The notes beneath the pieces were generated by a model. It did no database searches. It worked only from the letters and a program-made list of their open reading frames with translations, and had not been told where the DNA came from. DNA of 13,884 bases, taken from DATGLE01 sp035294325 (GTDB lineage Bacteria; Chloroflexota; Ktedonobacteria; Ktedonobacterales; Ktedonobacteraceae). Numbering within the stretch: position 1 is the stretch's first letter; every line of letters begins with the position of its first letter. Below, piece by piece: positions 1 to 6,147 of this stretch. A program made the translations under genes and the position numbers. The DNA lies in the NCBI GenBank assembly GCA_035294325.1, contig DATGLE010000187.1, forward strand, positions 1-13,884, written 5' to 3'.

Positions 1-117
1 GATACCTCTAACCCGCTCGATGATTCATTAGCAAAGGTTATGCGCACTATTCACGCATTGCCTGCATATACTGGTCAGCAGGAGAAGCAGGGCATTTCGG
101 ATCAGCGCCGCATATAA
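1..117 (+). CDS. Possible 3' end of a CDS cut by the window edge
   Basis: Frame 1 is open from the first base to a TAA at 115-117 and encodes 38 residues. They look protein-like: mixed polar and hydrophobic, ending in EKQGISDQRRI. No start is visible, so the gene, if real, begins outside the window. A 7-bp hairpin at 154-172 lies about 37 bases after the stop and could end its transcript. No family is recognisable from this tail, and an open frame of this length at an edge can arise by chance. Confidence 0.35.
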   Translation, partial: DTSNPLDDSLAKVMRTIHALPAYTGQQEKQGISDQRRI

Positions 118-153
118 CATACCGCGCCGGTCCTGCTTCCCCTCATTTCCTAT

Positions 154-271
154 CGCTCTCATTAAGAGAGCGCCTGCGGCGCTCGCTTTATTTGCTTTGC
201 TATACGAGAAAATGAGCTTCGCGCATTTTCTCGTATAGCAAAGCAAATCCCAGGGCGCGGCGGAGCCGCGC
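154..271. repeat. Cluster of intergenic hairpins around a 25-bp perfect inverted repeat
   Basis: The centre is a perfect 25-bp inverted repeat with arms 190-214 and 224-248. Inside it an A/G mismatch is followed by a GC pair on each side and a TTC loop. It is flanked on the left by hairpins 154-160/166-172 (CGCTCTC, loop ATTAA) and 168-174/178-184 (GAGCGCC, loop TGC), which share bases and cannot both form. On the right lies GCGCGGC/GCCGCGC at 255-261/265-271 with loop GGA. The reverse-strand ORF across this stretch translates the palindrome and is not credible. The cluster could be a mobile palindromic repeat of the REP/MITE kind, a transcription barrier, or both. There is no adjacent transposase and no clear T-tract. 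Confidence 0.8.
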
Positions 272-356
272 GTGTACCCGTAGAGAGGGCAAGTATGCTG
301 AGAATCTGCTATATGCAGGTTAAAAGTAGAGCCATTCAAAAAATAAATACTTTATG

Positions 357-418
357 CTATTGGTCATCGAGAATATAATACCAGTACTGGTAGATGGAAA
401 CCATGTCGATACCAATAG
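357..418. repeat. Nested inverted repeat able to fold as a three-way junction
   Basis: Arms 357-370 and 406-418 pair over 13 bp with a single bulged C at 365. The enclosed segment holds a 14-bp perfect palindrome, TACCAGTACTGGTA (379-392), and a short hairpin ATGG-AAA-CCAT (394-404). Together they can form a closing stem with two inner hairpins. A perfect TATAAT hexamer lies at 374-379 and overlaps the palindrome by one base, but no good -35 sits 17 bases upstream (TTTATG at 351-356). As DNA this could be an operator over a promoter; as RNA it could be a structured leader of the small membrane protein gene at 472. The second reading needs a promoter left of 357, and none is clear. Confidence 0.6.
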
Positions 419-420
419 AT

Positions 421-439
421 GTAGGGACCGGTTCCCTGC
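421..439 (+). other. Small hairpin upstream of the 58-residue membrane protein
   Basis: GTAGGGA (421-427) pairs with TCCCTGC (433-439) around loop CCGGT, with one T-G wobble. It sits between the nested repeat at 357-418 and the start codon at 472. It leaves the weak Shine-Dalgarno AAAGG at 456-460 free. No T-tract follows, so a terminator is unlikely. Confidence 0.4.
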
Positions 440-471
440 TTTATCATCATGAGTGAAAGGACGAGTTTTTC

Positions 472-648
472 ATGGGAAAAACTGTCAAAGAGAGCGCCGC
501 GAAAAGGAGCAATAGCGCAGACAAGGCCGACGCTGTCATCAAACGAAAGGGAGTCATCACCTGGCTCGCTATTTCTGCACTGGTAGTGCTGGTCGCCACG
601 ACGTTTACTCTCCGGCGCCGCCTTTTCTCTAAAGGCAAAGACCAGTAG
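472..648 (+). CDS. Small single-pass membrane protein, 58 residues, unknown function
   Basis: The protein starts MGKTVKESAAKRS. Residues 1-26 are strongly basic and hydrophilic, residues 28-47 form one hydrophobic helix (GVITWLAISALVVLVATTF region), and a short basic tail (RRRLFSKGKDQ) follows. Basic residues lie on both sides of the helix, so topology is not certain. The start at 472 is chosen because AAAGG lies at 456-460, though the 11-base spacing is long. A 13-bp hairpin at 659-690 follows 11 bases after the stop and encloses this as a one-gene unit. The length is below usual gene-calling cut-offs. No family is recognised. It is too hydrophobic and carries no leader or core motif to suggest a peptide precursor for the ATP-grasp gene downstream. 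Confidence 0.6.
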   Translation: MGKTVKESAAKRSNSADKADAVIKRKGVITWLAISALVVLVATTFTLRRRLFSKGKDQ

Positions 649-658
649 CCTCAGACCT

Positions 659-690
659 TGTAGGAACCTGTGAAATTACAGGTTCCTACA
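659..690 (+). terminator. 13-bp perfect hairpin after the small membrane protein gene
   Basis: Arms 659-671 (TGTAGGAACCTGT) and 678-690 pair perfectly around loop GAAATT. The position, 11 bases after the stop at 648, fits a terminator. What follows is GATATTGCCTTTC rather than a clean T-run, so an intergenic palindromic repeat is equally possible. Confidence 0.55.
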
Positions 691-752
691 GATATTGCCT
701 TTCAAATGAGCATTTGCCCCCCAGAATGCCGCGAATTCGAGACATTTGCCTA

Positions 753-782
753 TTGACTCGACCATTTCCAATACGATATGCT
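753..782 (+). promoter_or_regulatory. Candidate sigma70-type promoter, distal, for the ATP-grasp/ABC operon
   Basis: TTGACT (753-758, 5 of 6 matches to TTGACA) is followed after 18 bases by TATGCT (777-782, 4 of 6 matches to TATAAT). Transcription would begin near 789 and run through the hairpin at 841-884. This is a pattern match only. Confidence 0.4.
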
Positions 783-840
783 CTGACACCAGAAAACATT
801 CTGCCAGCTATCTTGCAAGCTTATGTCAATAGCAATCGTA

Positions 841-884
841 CAAAGAGCAGCAGGCTTCCTTCCAGCGTTCCCTGCTGCTCTTTG
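841..884 (+). other. 14-bp perfect stem-loop in the ATP-grasp operon leader
   Basis: Arms 841-854 (CAAAGAGCAGCAGG) and 871-884 pair perfectly around a 16-base loop. There is no immediate T-run, but a T-rich tract lies about 23 bases later. It could be an attenuation element, an RNA-stabilising hairpin, the body of a small RNA, or an intergenic repeat. Confidence 0.6.
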
Positions 885-937
885 CAAGTATATGGGTGCT
901 GGCCCGCTTTTCTTTTTTCACGCTGTGAAGACCTATC

Positions 938-965
938 TTGAGGGACAAGTACAGCAAAGTATAGG
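938..965 (+). promoter_or_regulatory. Candidate proximal promoter for the ATP-grasp/ABC operon
   Basis: TTGAGG (938-943) and TATAGG (960-965), each 4 of 6 matches to consensus, are separated by 16 bases. The predicted start near 972 gives a leader of about 47 bases before the ATG at 1019, whose Shine-Dalgarno is GGGGGA at 1005-1010. Confidence 0.4.
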
Positions 966-1018
966 CGCATAAAAAATCGAGAAACCATCTTTCTCTTAAT
1001 TACCGGGGGAACGTTACT

Positions 1019-1963
1019 ATGCATTTCTGCTTTATTATTGAGGAGCAGTATAGAGATGAAACTATGCCAATGGGCATTGTGGATCAGCTAAGGCAATGGG
1101 GACACAGCGTTGATCTCCTGGAGCCGGGCGCGACTATCGTGCGCCTGGGGGACCTCGCAAAGCAGCAGTATGACGCCTACGTCTTGAAAACAGTCTCGGA
1201 TGGTCCTGGACTCAGTATACTGGAGGCCGCCGAAGCTATCGGTGTTCCGACGATCAATCATTCGCGCTCTATCCGCCTGGTACGCGACAAGGCCGTAGCC
1301 GCTGCCTATGCTCAGGCACGCGGCCTGCCCGTCCCGCTCACATACTTTGCCGCCCATGAACACCTTCTTGAGCAGGTACCGGCGGAGGATTATCCCCTGG
1401 TTGTGAAGCCTGCCAACGGCAGCTCGGGGCGCGGCATTTACCGCGTGAACAACCAGGCCGAGCTACAAACGATAGAGTTTACAGAAGCCAGGGGCAGCTT
1501 CTTGCTGGCGCAGCACTACATCGAGAATACAGGCTTTGACATCAAGCTCTACGTCGCGGGCAAGGAAGTCTATCCAGTGGCAAAAAGCTCGCCGCTCCAT
1601 CCTGAGATCAGTGTCGATAAACATATTATCCCGATCACCCTGGAGCTGCGCAACCTGGCCCTCCGCGTCGGAACAGTCTTCGGTCTGGATATCTATGGAT
1701 TGGATATCGTGGAAACAGCGGATGGCCTCTCCATCGTCGACATCAACGACTTCCCCAGCTTCGGGCTGGTGCCGCGCGCGGTGGCGCGCATTGCCAACCA
1801 TATTATTCGCCTGGCAAAGCGCGCCGAGGTGCAGCGTGCGTCCGCGCCTTCCATCGCTGTAACTGTGCAGCGTAATCATAACAGGATAACTCATGCATCC
1901 ACGGCCCGGCTCACTGCCGCGAGAGCACCTATCCTTCAGGAAGAGATGCAGCCTTTCAGGTAA
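1019..1963 (+). CDS. RimK-like ATP-grasp ligase
   Basis: A 314-residue protein of the ATP-grasp superfamily, which joins a carboxylate to an amine (or similar nucleophile) through an acyl-phosphate using ATP. An N-terminal pre-ATP-grasp region (about 1-90) is followed by K91, the phosphate loop KPANGSSGRGI (130-140), D164 and K166 in FDIKLYV, GLDIVE around 227-232, and the metal-binding DIND (241-244). A low-complexity tail (about 270-314) carries no known motif. The closest style is RimK/MptN-type ligases, which often add amino acids to peptides or cofactors; the substrate cannot be read from the sequence. The start is supported by GGGGGA eight bases upstream. Tandem stops (TAA TGA) end the gene, and the ABC exporter begins 21 bases later, so the two are probably one operon. 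Confidence 0.9.
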   Translation: MHFCFIIEEQYRDETMPMGIVDQLRQWGHSVDLLEPGATIVRLGDLAKQQYDAYVLKTVSDGPGLSILEAAEAIGVPTINHSRSIRLVRDKAVAAAYAQARGLPVPLTYFAAHEHLLEQVPAEDYPLVVKPANGSSGRGIYRVNNQAELQTIEFTEARGSFLLAQHYIENTGFDIKLYVAGKEVYPVAKSSPLHPEISVDKHIIPITLELRNLALRVGTVFGLDIYGLDIVETADGLSIVDINDFPSFGLVPRAVARIANHIIRLAKRAEVQRASAPSIAVTVQRNHNRITHASTARLTAARAPILQEEMQPFR

Positions 1964-1984
1964 TGACCAGGCGAGGAGATAAGT

Positions 1985-4477
1985 ATGCTGTTCCTATGGA
2001 AGTTTCTAAATCGTAACCTCAAGGGCTATCATCTTCTGGTTATCTGCGCCATGCTGGTCTCGGTTGCCCAGGTTGGCTCTGATCTCATCGCTGCCATGCC
2101 GTTGAAGTTTATTCCCAGCAAGATCAGCAACCCCGGTTCGGACCCGGCCTGTACCTTCCCTTTCCTGGATCCGGTGCTTTCGCTCTTTGACACGCCCGCG
2201 CTGGATCCATCCCTGCGCCCGCTCCCGCCCAGCACAGTGCCCAATACCCCGCCGCCGGCTCCCTGTCCGGCTTCGCCTGCGGATGTGAATGCTGTACTGC
2301 ATCCCAGGATCACTGAGCATAGTGTTATTGGCGTGATCGTTTTCTCCCTGATCTTGCTGGCCGTATTCAGCCTGCTCTCCGCCGCCCTGGTCTACCTGGA
2401 GCTTTTCCTGGCAACTTACGTTGCCCAGAATCTGAGTGCCCGCCTGCGCGAACAATTATTCGATCACTTGCAACGTCTCTCGCTCGACTGGCACGATAAG
2501 CAAAAGAAGGGCGACCTGGTACAACGTGTCACAGGTAACATCGCCGATATCGAGAAGCTCGTCACCGATGGCCTGGTAGACCTGCTCACCGGCATATTGA
2601 CGCTGGTAGGTGTTGCGGTTGTCATGGCCTTCATCAGCCTGCAATATACCGTGCTCTCCCTCTCTATCGCTCCGCTGCTCTTCTTGATCGTCTCCAGCTA
2701 TACCGGCGGCATCAAGGCAGCCGCCAGAAAGAAGGCGAAGGCGGCGGGCAAGATCGCCGATGTCGCCACCGAGGATATCAACGCGCTAACGGTGATCAGA
2801 GCCTTCACATTGGAAAGGCGTGAAAATGTGCGCTTCGGGCGCTACGTAGGATCGCACCGCGAGGCGGGCCTGCGGGCAGGGCGCTTGCAGGCTCAGTTCA
2901 CTCCGCTTGTCGCTATTCTGGGTGCCGTGGGAACCATTCTTGTGCTTGGCGTCGGCGGCTACGTTGCCGCCGGCAATGGCATCAATCTGGGCATCCTCTC
3001 GATCAACCCATCGGTCATCGACGTTGGGACACTGGTACTCTTCCTCACCTATCTCAAGATGCTCTACCAGCCGATGCGCGATCTCTCGAAGCTGACGACG
3101 CTGGCGAGCAACGCCGCTTCTGGAGCAGAGCGTATCCAGGAGATATTCGACCAGGCCCCGGAGGTTGTTGAGACCAGCGTTCCCTATCACGGTCCCCAGA
3201 GGCTCAAGGGCGAGATTACCTTCGAGAATGTGGTCTTCGGCTATCTGAAAGATCAGCCGGTACTCAAAGGCATCAACCTGCACATCCCTGCCGGGCGCAA
3301 GGTTGCCCTGGTCGGTATGTCCGGCGGAGGAAAAACGACGCTCGTGAAGTTGATCCCGCGTTTCTATGAGTTTCAGCAGGGTTCCATCCGTATCGATGGC
3401 CTCGACATTCGCATGTATCCGCTGGAGGTTTTGCGCCACAACATCAGCCTGGTGCTCCAGGATGCTGTGCTGTTCGAAGGGACCGTGCGCGAAAACCTGG
3501 AGATAGGGCGGCCAGGGGCCTCTATGGAAGAGATTATCGCCGCAGCCAGAAAGGCCAACATCCACGATCAGATCATGCGGCTGCCGCTTGGCTACGATAC
3601 GCCTGTGTACGAGCAGGGGAGCAATTTTTCCGCGGGACAGAAGCAGCGGCTCGGCATCGCCCGCGCGATCCTGCGCGATACGCCTATTCTCATCCTCGAC
3701 GAACCGACGGCAAACCTGGACGTAGAGGCGGAGGCGGAGGTTATGCACGCGCTGAGCAATCTCATCATCGGGCGTACCGTGCTGACCATCTCTCATCGCC
3801 TCAGCACGCTGGGCCAGGTCGATGAGATCCTGGTCATGCAGAAGGGCCAGATCGTCGAACGAGGCACGTACCGCCAGCTCAAGGCGAAGGATGGCGTCTT
3901 TGCGGCTCTGCTCAAAGAGCAGAATCGTTATAATCTGGACGAGGACGACGAGCATCTCGATCCGACCTCACCCGTGCTGCCTGCGCTGCCCGATGTCACG
4001 CTGCGGCGCATCCCGGCGGTCCCTTACGCGGCCCTGCTGTCGAGGAAACAGGCAGCCAGCGCCCCGTCTGTAGCCACACTTGCCGGCGCCAGTGAGGACG
4101 CTACATCCAGCGCCGACAACAATGGTCATAAGGCGCCTGTAAGGTTGCCCGATACGCCGATCCCCACCGGGATCTTCACGAAAGCGCGTGTCATCGTCAA
4201 GATGGATGAAACCATCATCGGTGAGCATGCACTTGATAAACCTATACTTACAATCGGGCGTTACCCTACCAGCGATATATGCATATCCTCCCCACGCGTC
4301 TCGCGTTTCCATGCGCTTATCCGCTGGCGCTATGGAGCCTGGATCATCGAAGATGCTGAGAGCCTGAATGGTCTGAGTCACGAGGGACAGCGCATCGATC
4401 AGCTTGCACTCGTCAATAAGGATCGAGTTTTCATCGATCCTTCGATAGTGCTGGAATACGAAGAATTCCCCGCCTGA
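1985..4477 (+). CDS. ABC exporter (fused TMD-NBD) with C-terminal FHA domain
   Basis: An 830-residue half-transporter of the type IV/MsbA-like exporter family, expected to work as a dimer in the cytoplasmic membrane. Six helices are predicted near 15-38, 113-146, 197-219, 221-241, 303-330 and 346-364. The NBD shows Walker A GMSGGGKTT (444-452), Q492, signature FSAGQ (548-552, a variant of LSGGQ), Walker B with D572/E573, and H604. After an 80-residue linker (about 655-735) comes an FHA domain with G758/R759, S773/R774/H776 and N795/G796, the usual phosphothreonine-binding set. Between helices 1 and 2 lies a Pro-rich insert of about 70 residues with C56 and C94, on the outer face if topology is standard. 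Such loops are normally short. Shine-Dalgarno GAGGAGA ends five bases before the ATG. FHA-linked ABC transporters controlled by Ser/Thr kinases are known in mycobacteria (Rv1747), with a different domain order. The substrate is unknown; the ATP-grasp gene upstream suggests a ligated product. Confidence 0.93.
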   Translation: MLFLWKFLNRNLKGYHLLVICAMLVSVAQVGSDLIAAMPLKFIPSKISNPGSDPACTFPFLDPVLSLFDTPALDPSLRPLPPSTVPNTPPPAPCPASPADVNAVLHPRITEHSVIGVIVFSLILLAVFSLLSAALVYLELFLATYVAQNLSARLREQLFDHLQRLSLDWHDKQKKGDLVQRVTGNIADIEKLVTDGLVDLLTGILTLVGVAVVMAFISLQYTVLSLSIAPLLFLIVSSYTGGIKAAARKKAKAAGKIADVATEDINALTVIRAFTLERRENVRFGRYVGSHREAGLRAGRLQAQFTPLVAILGAVGTILVLGVGGYVAAGNGINLGILSINPSVIDVGTLVLFLTYLKMLYQPMRDLSKLTTLASNAASGAERIQEIFDQAPEVVETSVPYHGPQRLKGEITFENVVFGYLKDQPVLKGINLHIPAGRKVALVGMSGGGKTTLVKLIPRFYEFQQGSIRIDGLDIRMYPLEVLRHNISLVLQDAVLFEGTVRENLEIGRPGASMEEIIAAARKANIHDQIMRLPLGYDTPVYEQGSNFSAGQKQRLGIARAILRDTPILILDEPTANLDVEAEAEVMHALSNLIIGRTVLTISHRLSTLGQVDEILVMQKGQIVERGTYRQLKAKDGVFAALLKEQNRYNLDEDDEHLDPTSPVLPALPDVTLRRIPAVPYAALLSRKQAASAPSVATLAGASEDATSSADNNGHKAPVRLPDTPIPTGIFTKARVIVKMDETIIGEHALDKPILTIGRYPTSDICISSPRVSRFHALIRWRYGAWIIEDAESLNGLSHEGQRIDQLALVNKDRVFIDPSIVLEYEEFPA

Positions 4478-4485
4478 AAGCAGTA

Positions 4486-4553
4486 GGGGCGCGGGTTACA
4501 GGCCCGCTGTAGGCAATTCGATCCGGCGATCCTGCGGGCCTGTAACGCGCCCC
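4486..4553. terminator. Long inverted repeat between convergent genes, likely bidirectional terminator or palindromic repeat
   Basis: Arm 4486-4507 (GGGGCGCGGGTTACAGGCCCGC) and arm 4534-4553 pair over 20 bp with a two-base GG bulge. The 26-base spacer itself contains GATC-CGGC-GATC. An eight-C run (4550-4557) ends the element. It lies 8 bases after the exporter stop and 16 bases before the stop of the reverse-strand propeller gene. It lacks T-tracts, so the repeat reading is as likely as intrinsic termination. Confidence 0.65.
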
Positions 4554-4569
4554 CCCCACGCGCCGCGCA

Positions 4570-5874
4570 TCATGCTATATATCGCAGGATGCGCAACACC
4601 GGCCTGCCACCGACACGCACCAGCGGTACATAGACCTCATGGGTGGCCTGATTGACGGCGAGGGTATGCGTATTGGCGCCAAAGATGTAATCTCCCAGCC
4701 ACTTGAAACCGCGTCCATTCTCCTGGAAAATAGCTATCCCCGCACCACACCCGACGTAGACCAGGTGCAGAGAATAATCCAGCACAACAAGATCAGGATT
4801 GACCGGGATCACCCAGGGATGCTCGTTAATGACACGCATCGTGCGCAGGTCGATCCTATACAGAGTCGGAGGATCTTCATCGACGCATGCCACAAAGCCA
4901 ATATGCTGCACGGGATCTACCGCCAGCCCATGCGGCGTGAGGCAGTCATAGGGGAGCTTCATACGCGTGATGACGCGATGTGTCAGGGGATCGAACTCGA
5001 CAAGATAGGCTGTGCCAGGCGGCGGCAGAAGATTGGGATTGGGATCATCTGGATATGGCAATTGCTGCACGGGCACGTAGGCACGGTCCAGGCCAGGATC
5101 GAAGCGCACATGCCCGACATCATCGCCCCATTTGCCATCGATGCCCAGTTCAATCCTCGCCACCACCCGGTCGGTCAGAGCATTGATGATCGTCTCGTTC
5201 TGATTTTTGCGCTCAATTATCTGCGATTGATCGGGATGCGATGGAGATCCTGGATTGGAAACAAAGATCAGGTGGTCGCGCTGATCGTACTCCACGCCGT
5301 CGGGGCCATCATTGTCCTGTAGCTTGATCGGCGAGGCTTGCAGCGTCGCCTCATTAATGTCGTAGATAATGTTGTCGTTGGAATCGGCGGCATAGACCTT
5401 ATGGAGATCGGGAGCAACGACGATGCCCGCGACCTGCGGAATATTCACCAGGCCAACTACCCTCTTCTCCACCGTATCGAAGACGATGATATTGCCATCG
5501 GTCTTCGCATCGGTATCAGGATCAAACTTCGGGTTGACTTGCTGCTCGCGGTCTGGACTCGGACCGGTATGGGCAATGAAGAGCAAATGTGTCTGCGGAT
5601 CGAGGGACTGAAAATCGAAATGATCAAAGGCCAGGGCCAGGCCCGGCGCGAGCGGTCTCTGGGGCGTGCGAAATTTATCAGGCATGGCGCTCGGCAGCGG
5701 AATATCTTCGACCAGCCGCAGCCTCGGCGGTGGTGGAGGCATAGCAATTTGCATCGCAACCCGCGCCAGTAGAAATACCAGCAGGCCGATACATACGCAC
5801 CACACAACCACGCCCGATATTCTCCTGCCCACGATTCCAGAAATTCGCATAAAGGGTGAGGTTTCTCCAGGCAT
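4570..5874 (-). CDS. Membrane-anchored YncE/YVTN-type beta-propeller protein
   Basis: A 434-residue protein with one N-terminal membrane helix (about 20-43, after basic RRIS) followed by a poly-Pro linker (46-50), so the rest is expected outside the membrane. From about 70 onward it has repeated units of the form hydrophobic strand, DP or D-turn, then VYVA/IFVSN-like strand (for example KVYAADSNDN, HLIFVSNPGS, IGFVACVDED, LVYVGCGAG, EVYVPLV). This is typical of seven-bladed propellers of the YncE/SMP-30-like superfamily, and the length suits a complete ring. No catalytic residues can be assigned, so binding or scaffolding is as likely as an enzyme role. The start at 5874 has AGAGGA a few bases upstream; an internal ATG (Met9) is less well placed. 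It is divergent from the operon at 6148, which also begins with a propeller fragment. Confidence 0.8.
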   Translation of the reverse strand: MPGETSPFMRISGIVGRRISGVVVWCVCIGLLVFLLARVAMQIAMPPPPPRLRLVEDIPLPSAMPDKFRTPQRPLAPGLALAFDHFDFQSLDPQTHLLFIAHTGPSPDREQQVNPKFDPDTDAKTDGNIIVFDTVEKRVVGLVNIPQVAGIVVAPDLHKVYAADSNDNIIYDINEATLQASPIKLQDNDGPDGVEYDQRDHLIFVSNPGSPSHPDQSQIIERKNQNETIINALTDRVVARIELGIDGKWGDDVGHVRFDPGLDRAYVPVQQLPYPDDPNPNLLPPPGTAYLVEFDPLTHRVITRMKLPYDCLTPHGLAVDPVQHIGFVACVDEDPPTLYRIDLRTMRVINEHPWVIPVNPDLVVLDYSLHLVYVGCGAGIAIFQENGRGFKWLGDYIFGANTHTLAVNQATHEVYVPLVRVGGRPVLRILRYIA

Positions 5875-6147
5875 GAAGTCCTCTTTTCTATATTATCTAT
5901 TCATAAGTCACCGGCGAGATCTATCCTTGCCAGATATATATACGGGAGAAGGAAACGGCACAAAGCATACATCGTACAGCAGCACACATCCGTCCCCCAA
6001 CGCATGGCGCCGCTTTAAATCTCTACCAATTCTACCAGATCTCATGCGCCTATCCAAGAGGCAAGGAGCTGTGTCTCTCTTTCAGGTGTAATTCAGGAAC
6101 AAGTTAATACTAATTCAAGGAGATAGGATATAAATCTTTAAGGATTT
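5875..6147. other. Divergent intergenic region of 273 bp, AT-rich
   Basis: It separates the reverse-strand propeller gene from the forward operon at 6148 and must carry promoters for both. The left part contains AT-rich candidates for a -10 (for example TAATATAG-like sequence on the reverse strand) without a good -35. The right part holds the phased TTCAGG repeats listed separately and a TATAAA at 6129-6134. No propeller-like sequence is found upstream of 6148 in any forward frame. Confidence 0.4.
6081..6119 (+). promoter_or_regulatory. 11-bp-phased direct repeats, candidate response-regulator operator
   Basis: TTCAGG occurs at 6081-6086 and 6092-6097, and TTCAAG at 6114-6119, giving offsets of 11 and 22 bp, all on one face of the helix. 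The last two share the longer context TAATTCA. OmpR/PhoB-family regulators bind tandem direct repeats of about 11 bp, and this operon encodes such a regulator. TATAAA at 6129-6134 has no good -35, which fits an activator-dependent promoter. Autoregulation is inferred. Confidence 0.4.

Larger units (their letters stand above)
691..1018. other. 328-bp gene-free region: candidate leader and promoters of the ATP-grasp operon
   Basis: No convincing CDS lies here. An open frame at 714-941 has no Shine-Dalgarno and a composition unlike its neighbours. The region holds candidate promoters at 753-782 and 938-965, a 14-bp hairpin at 841-884, and a T-rich stretch (CTTTTCTTTTTT) around 907-918. If the first promoter is used, the ATP-grasp mRNA has a leader of about 230 bases that contains the hairpin. 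Confidence 0.5.

Noticed and set aside
28..339. Reverse-strand open frame of 103 codons
   Set aside because: It translates straight through the 25-bp inverted repeat and GC hairpins, has no Shine-Dalgarno and shows no recognisable protein pattern.
449..586. Alternative 45-residue frame starting at ATG 449
   Set aside because: It overlaps the better small membrane protein in another frame, has no Shine-Dalgarno, and its residues are rich in Ser/Arg with no fold signal.
472..648. Precursor peptide for a graspetide-type ATP-grasp system
   Set aside because: The small protein has a membrane helix and no leader or repeated Thr/Ser-Glu/Asp core, and it is closed off by a hairpin 370 bases before the ligase gene.
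714..941. Forward open frame of 75 codons
   Set aside because: No ribosome site, it crosses the 14-bp hairpin and candidate promoter, and has an atypical Cys/Arg/Ser composition.
2786..3955. 389-codon reverse frame inside the ABC exporter
   Set aside because: It is an antisense shadow of the NBD-coding region, whose motifs are unambiguous; no start signal is seen.
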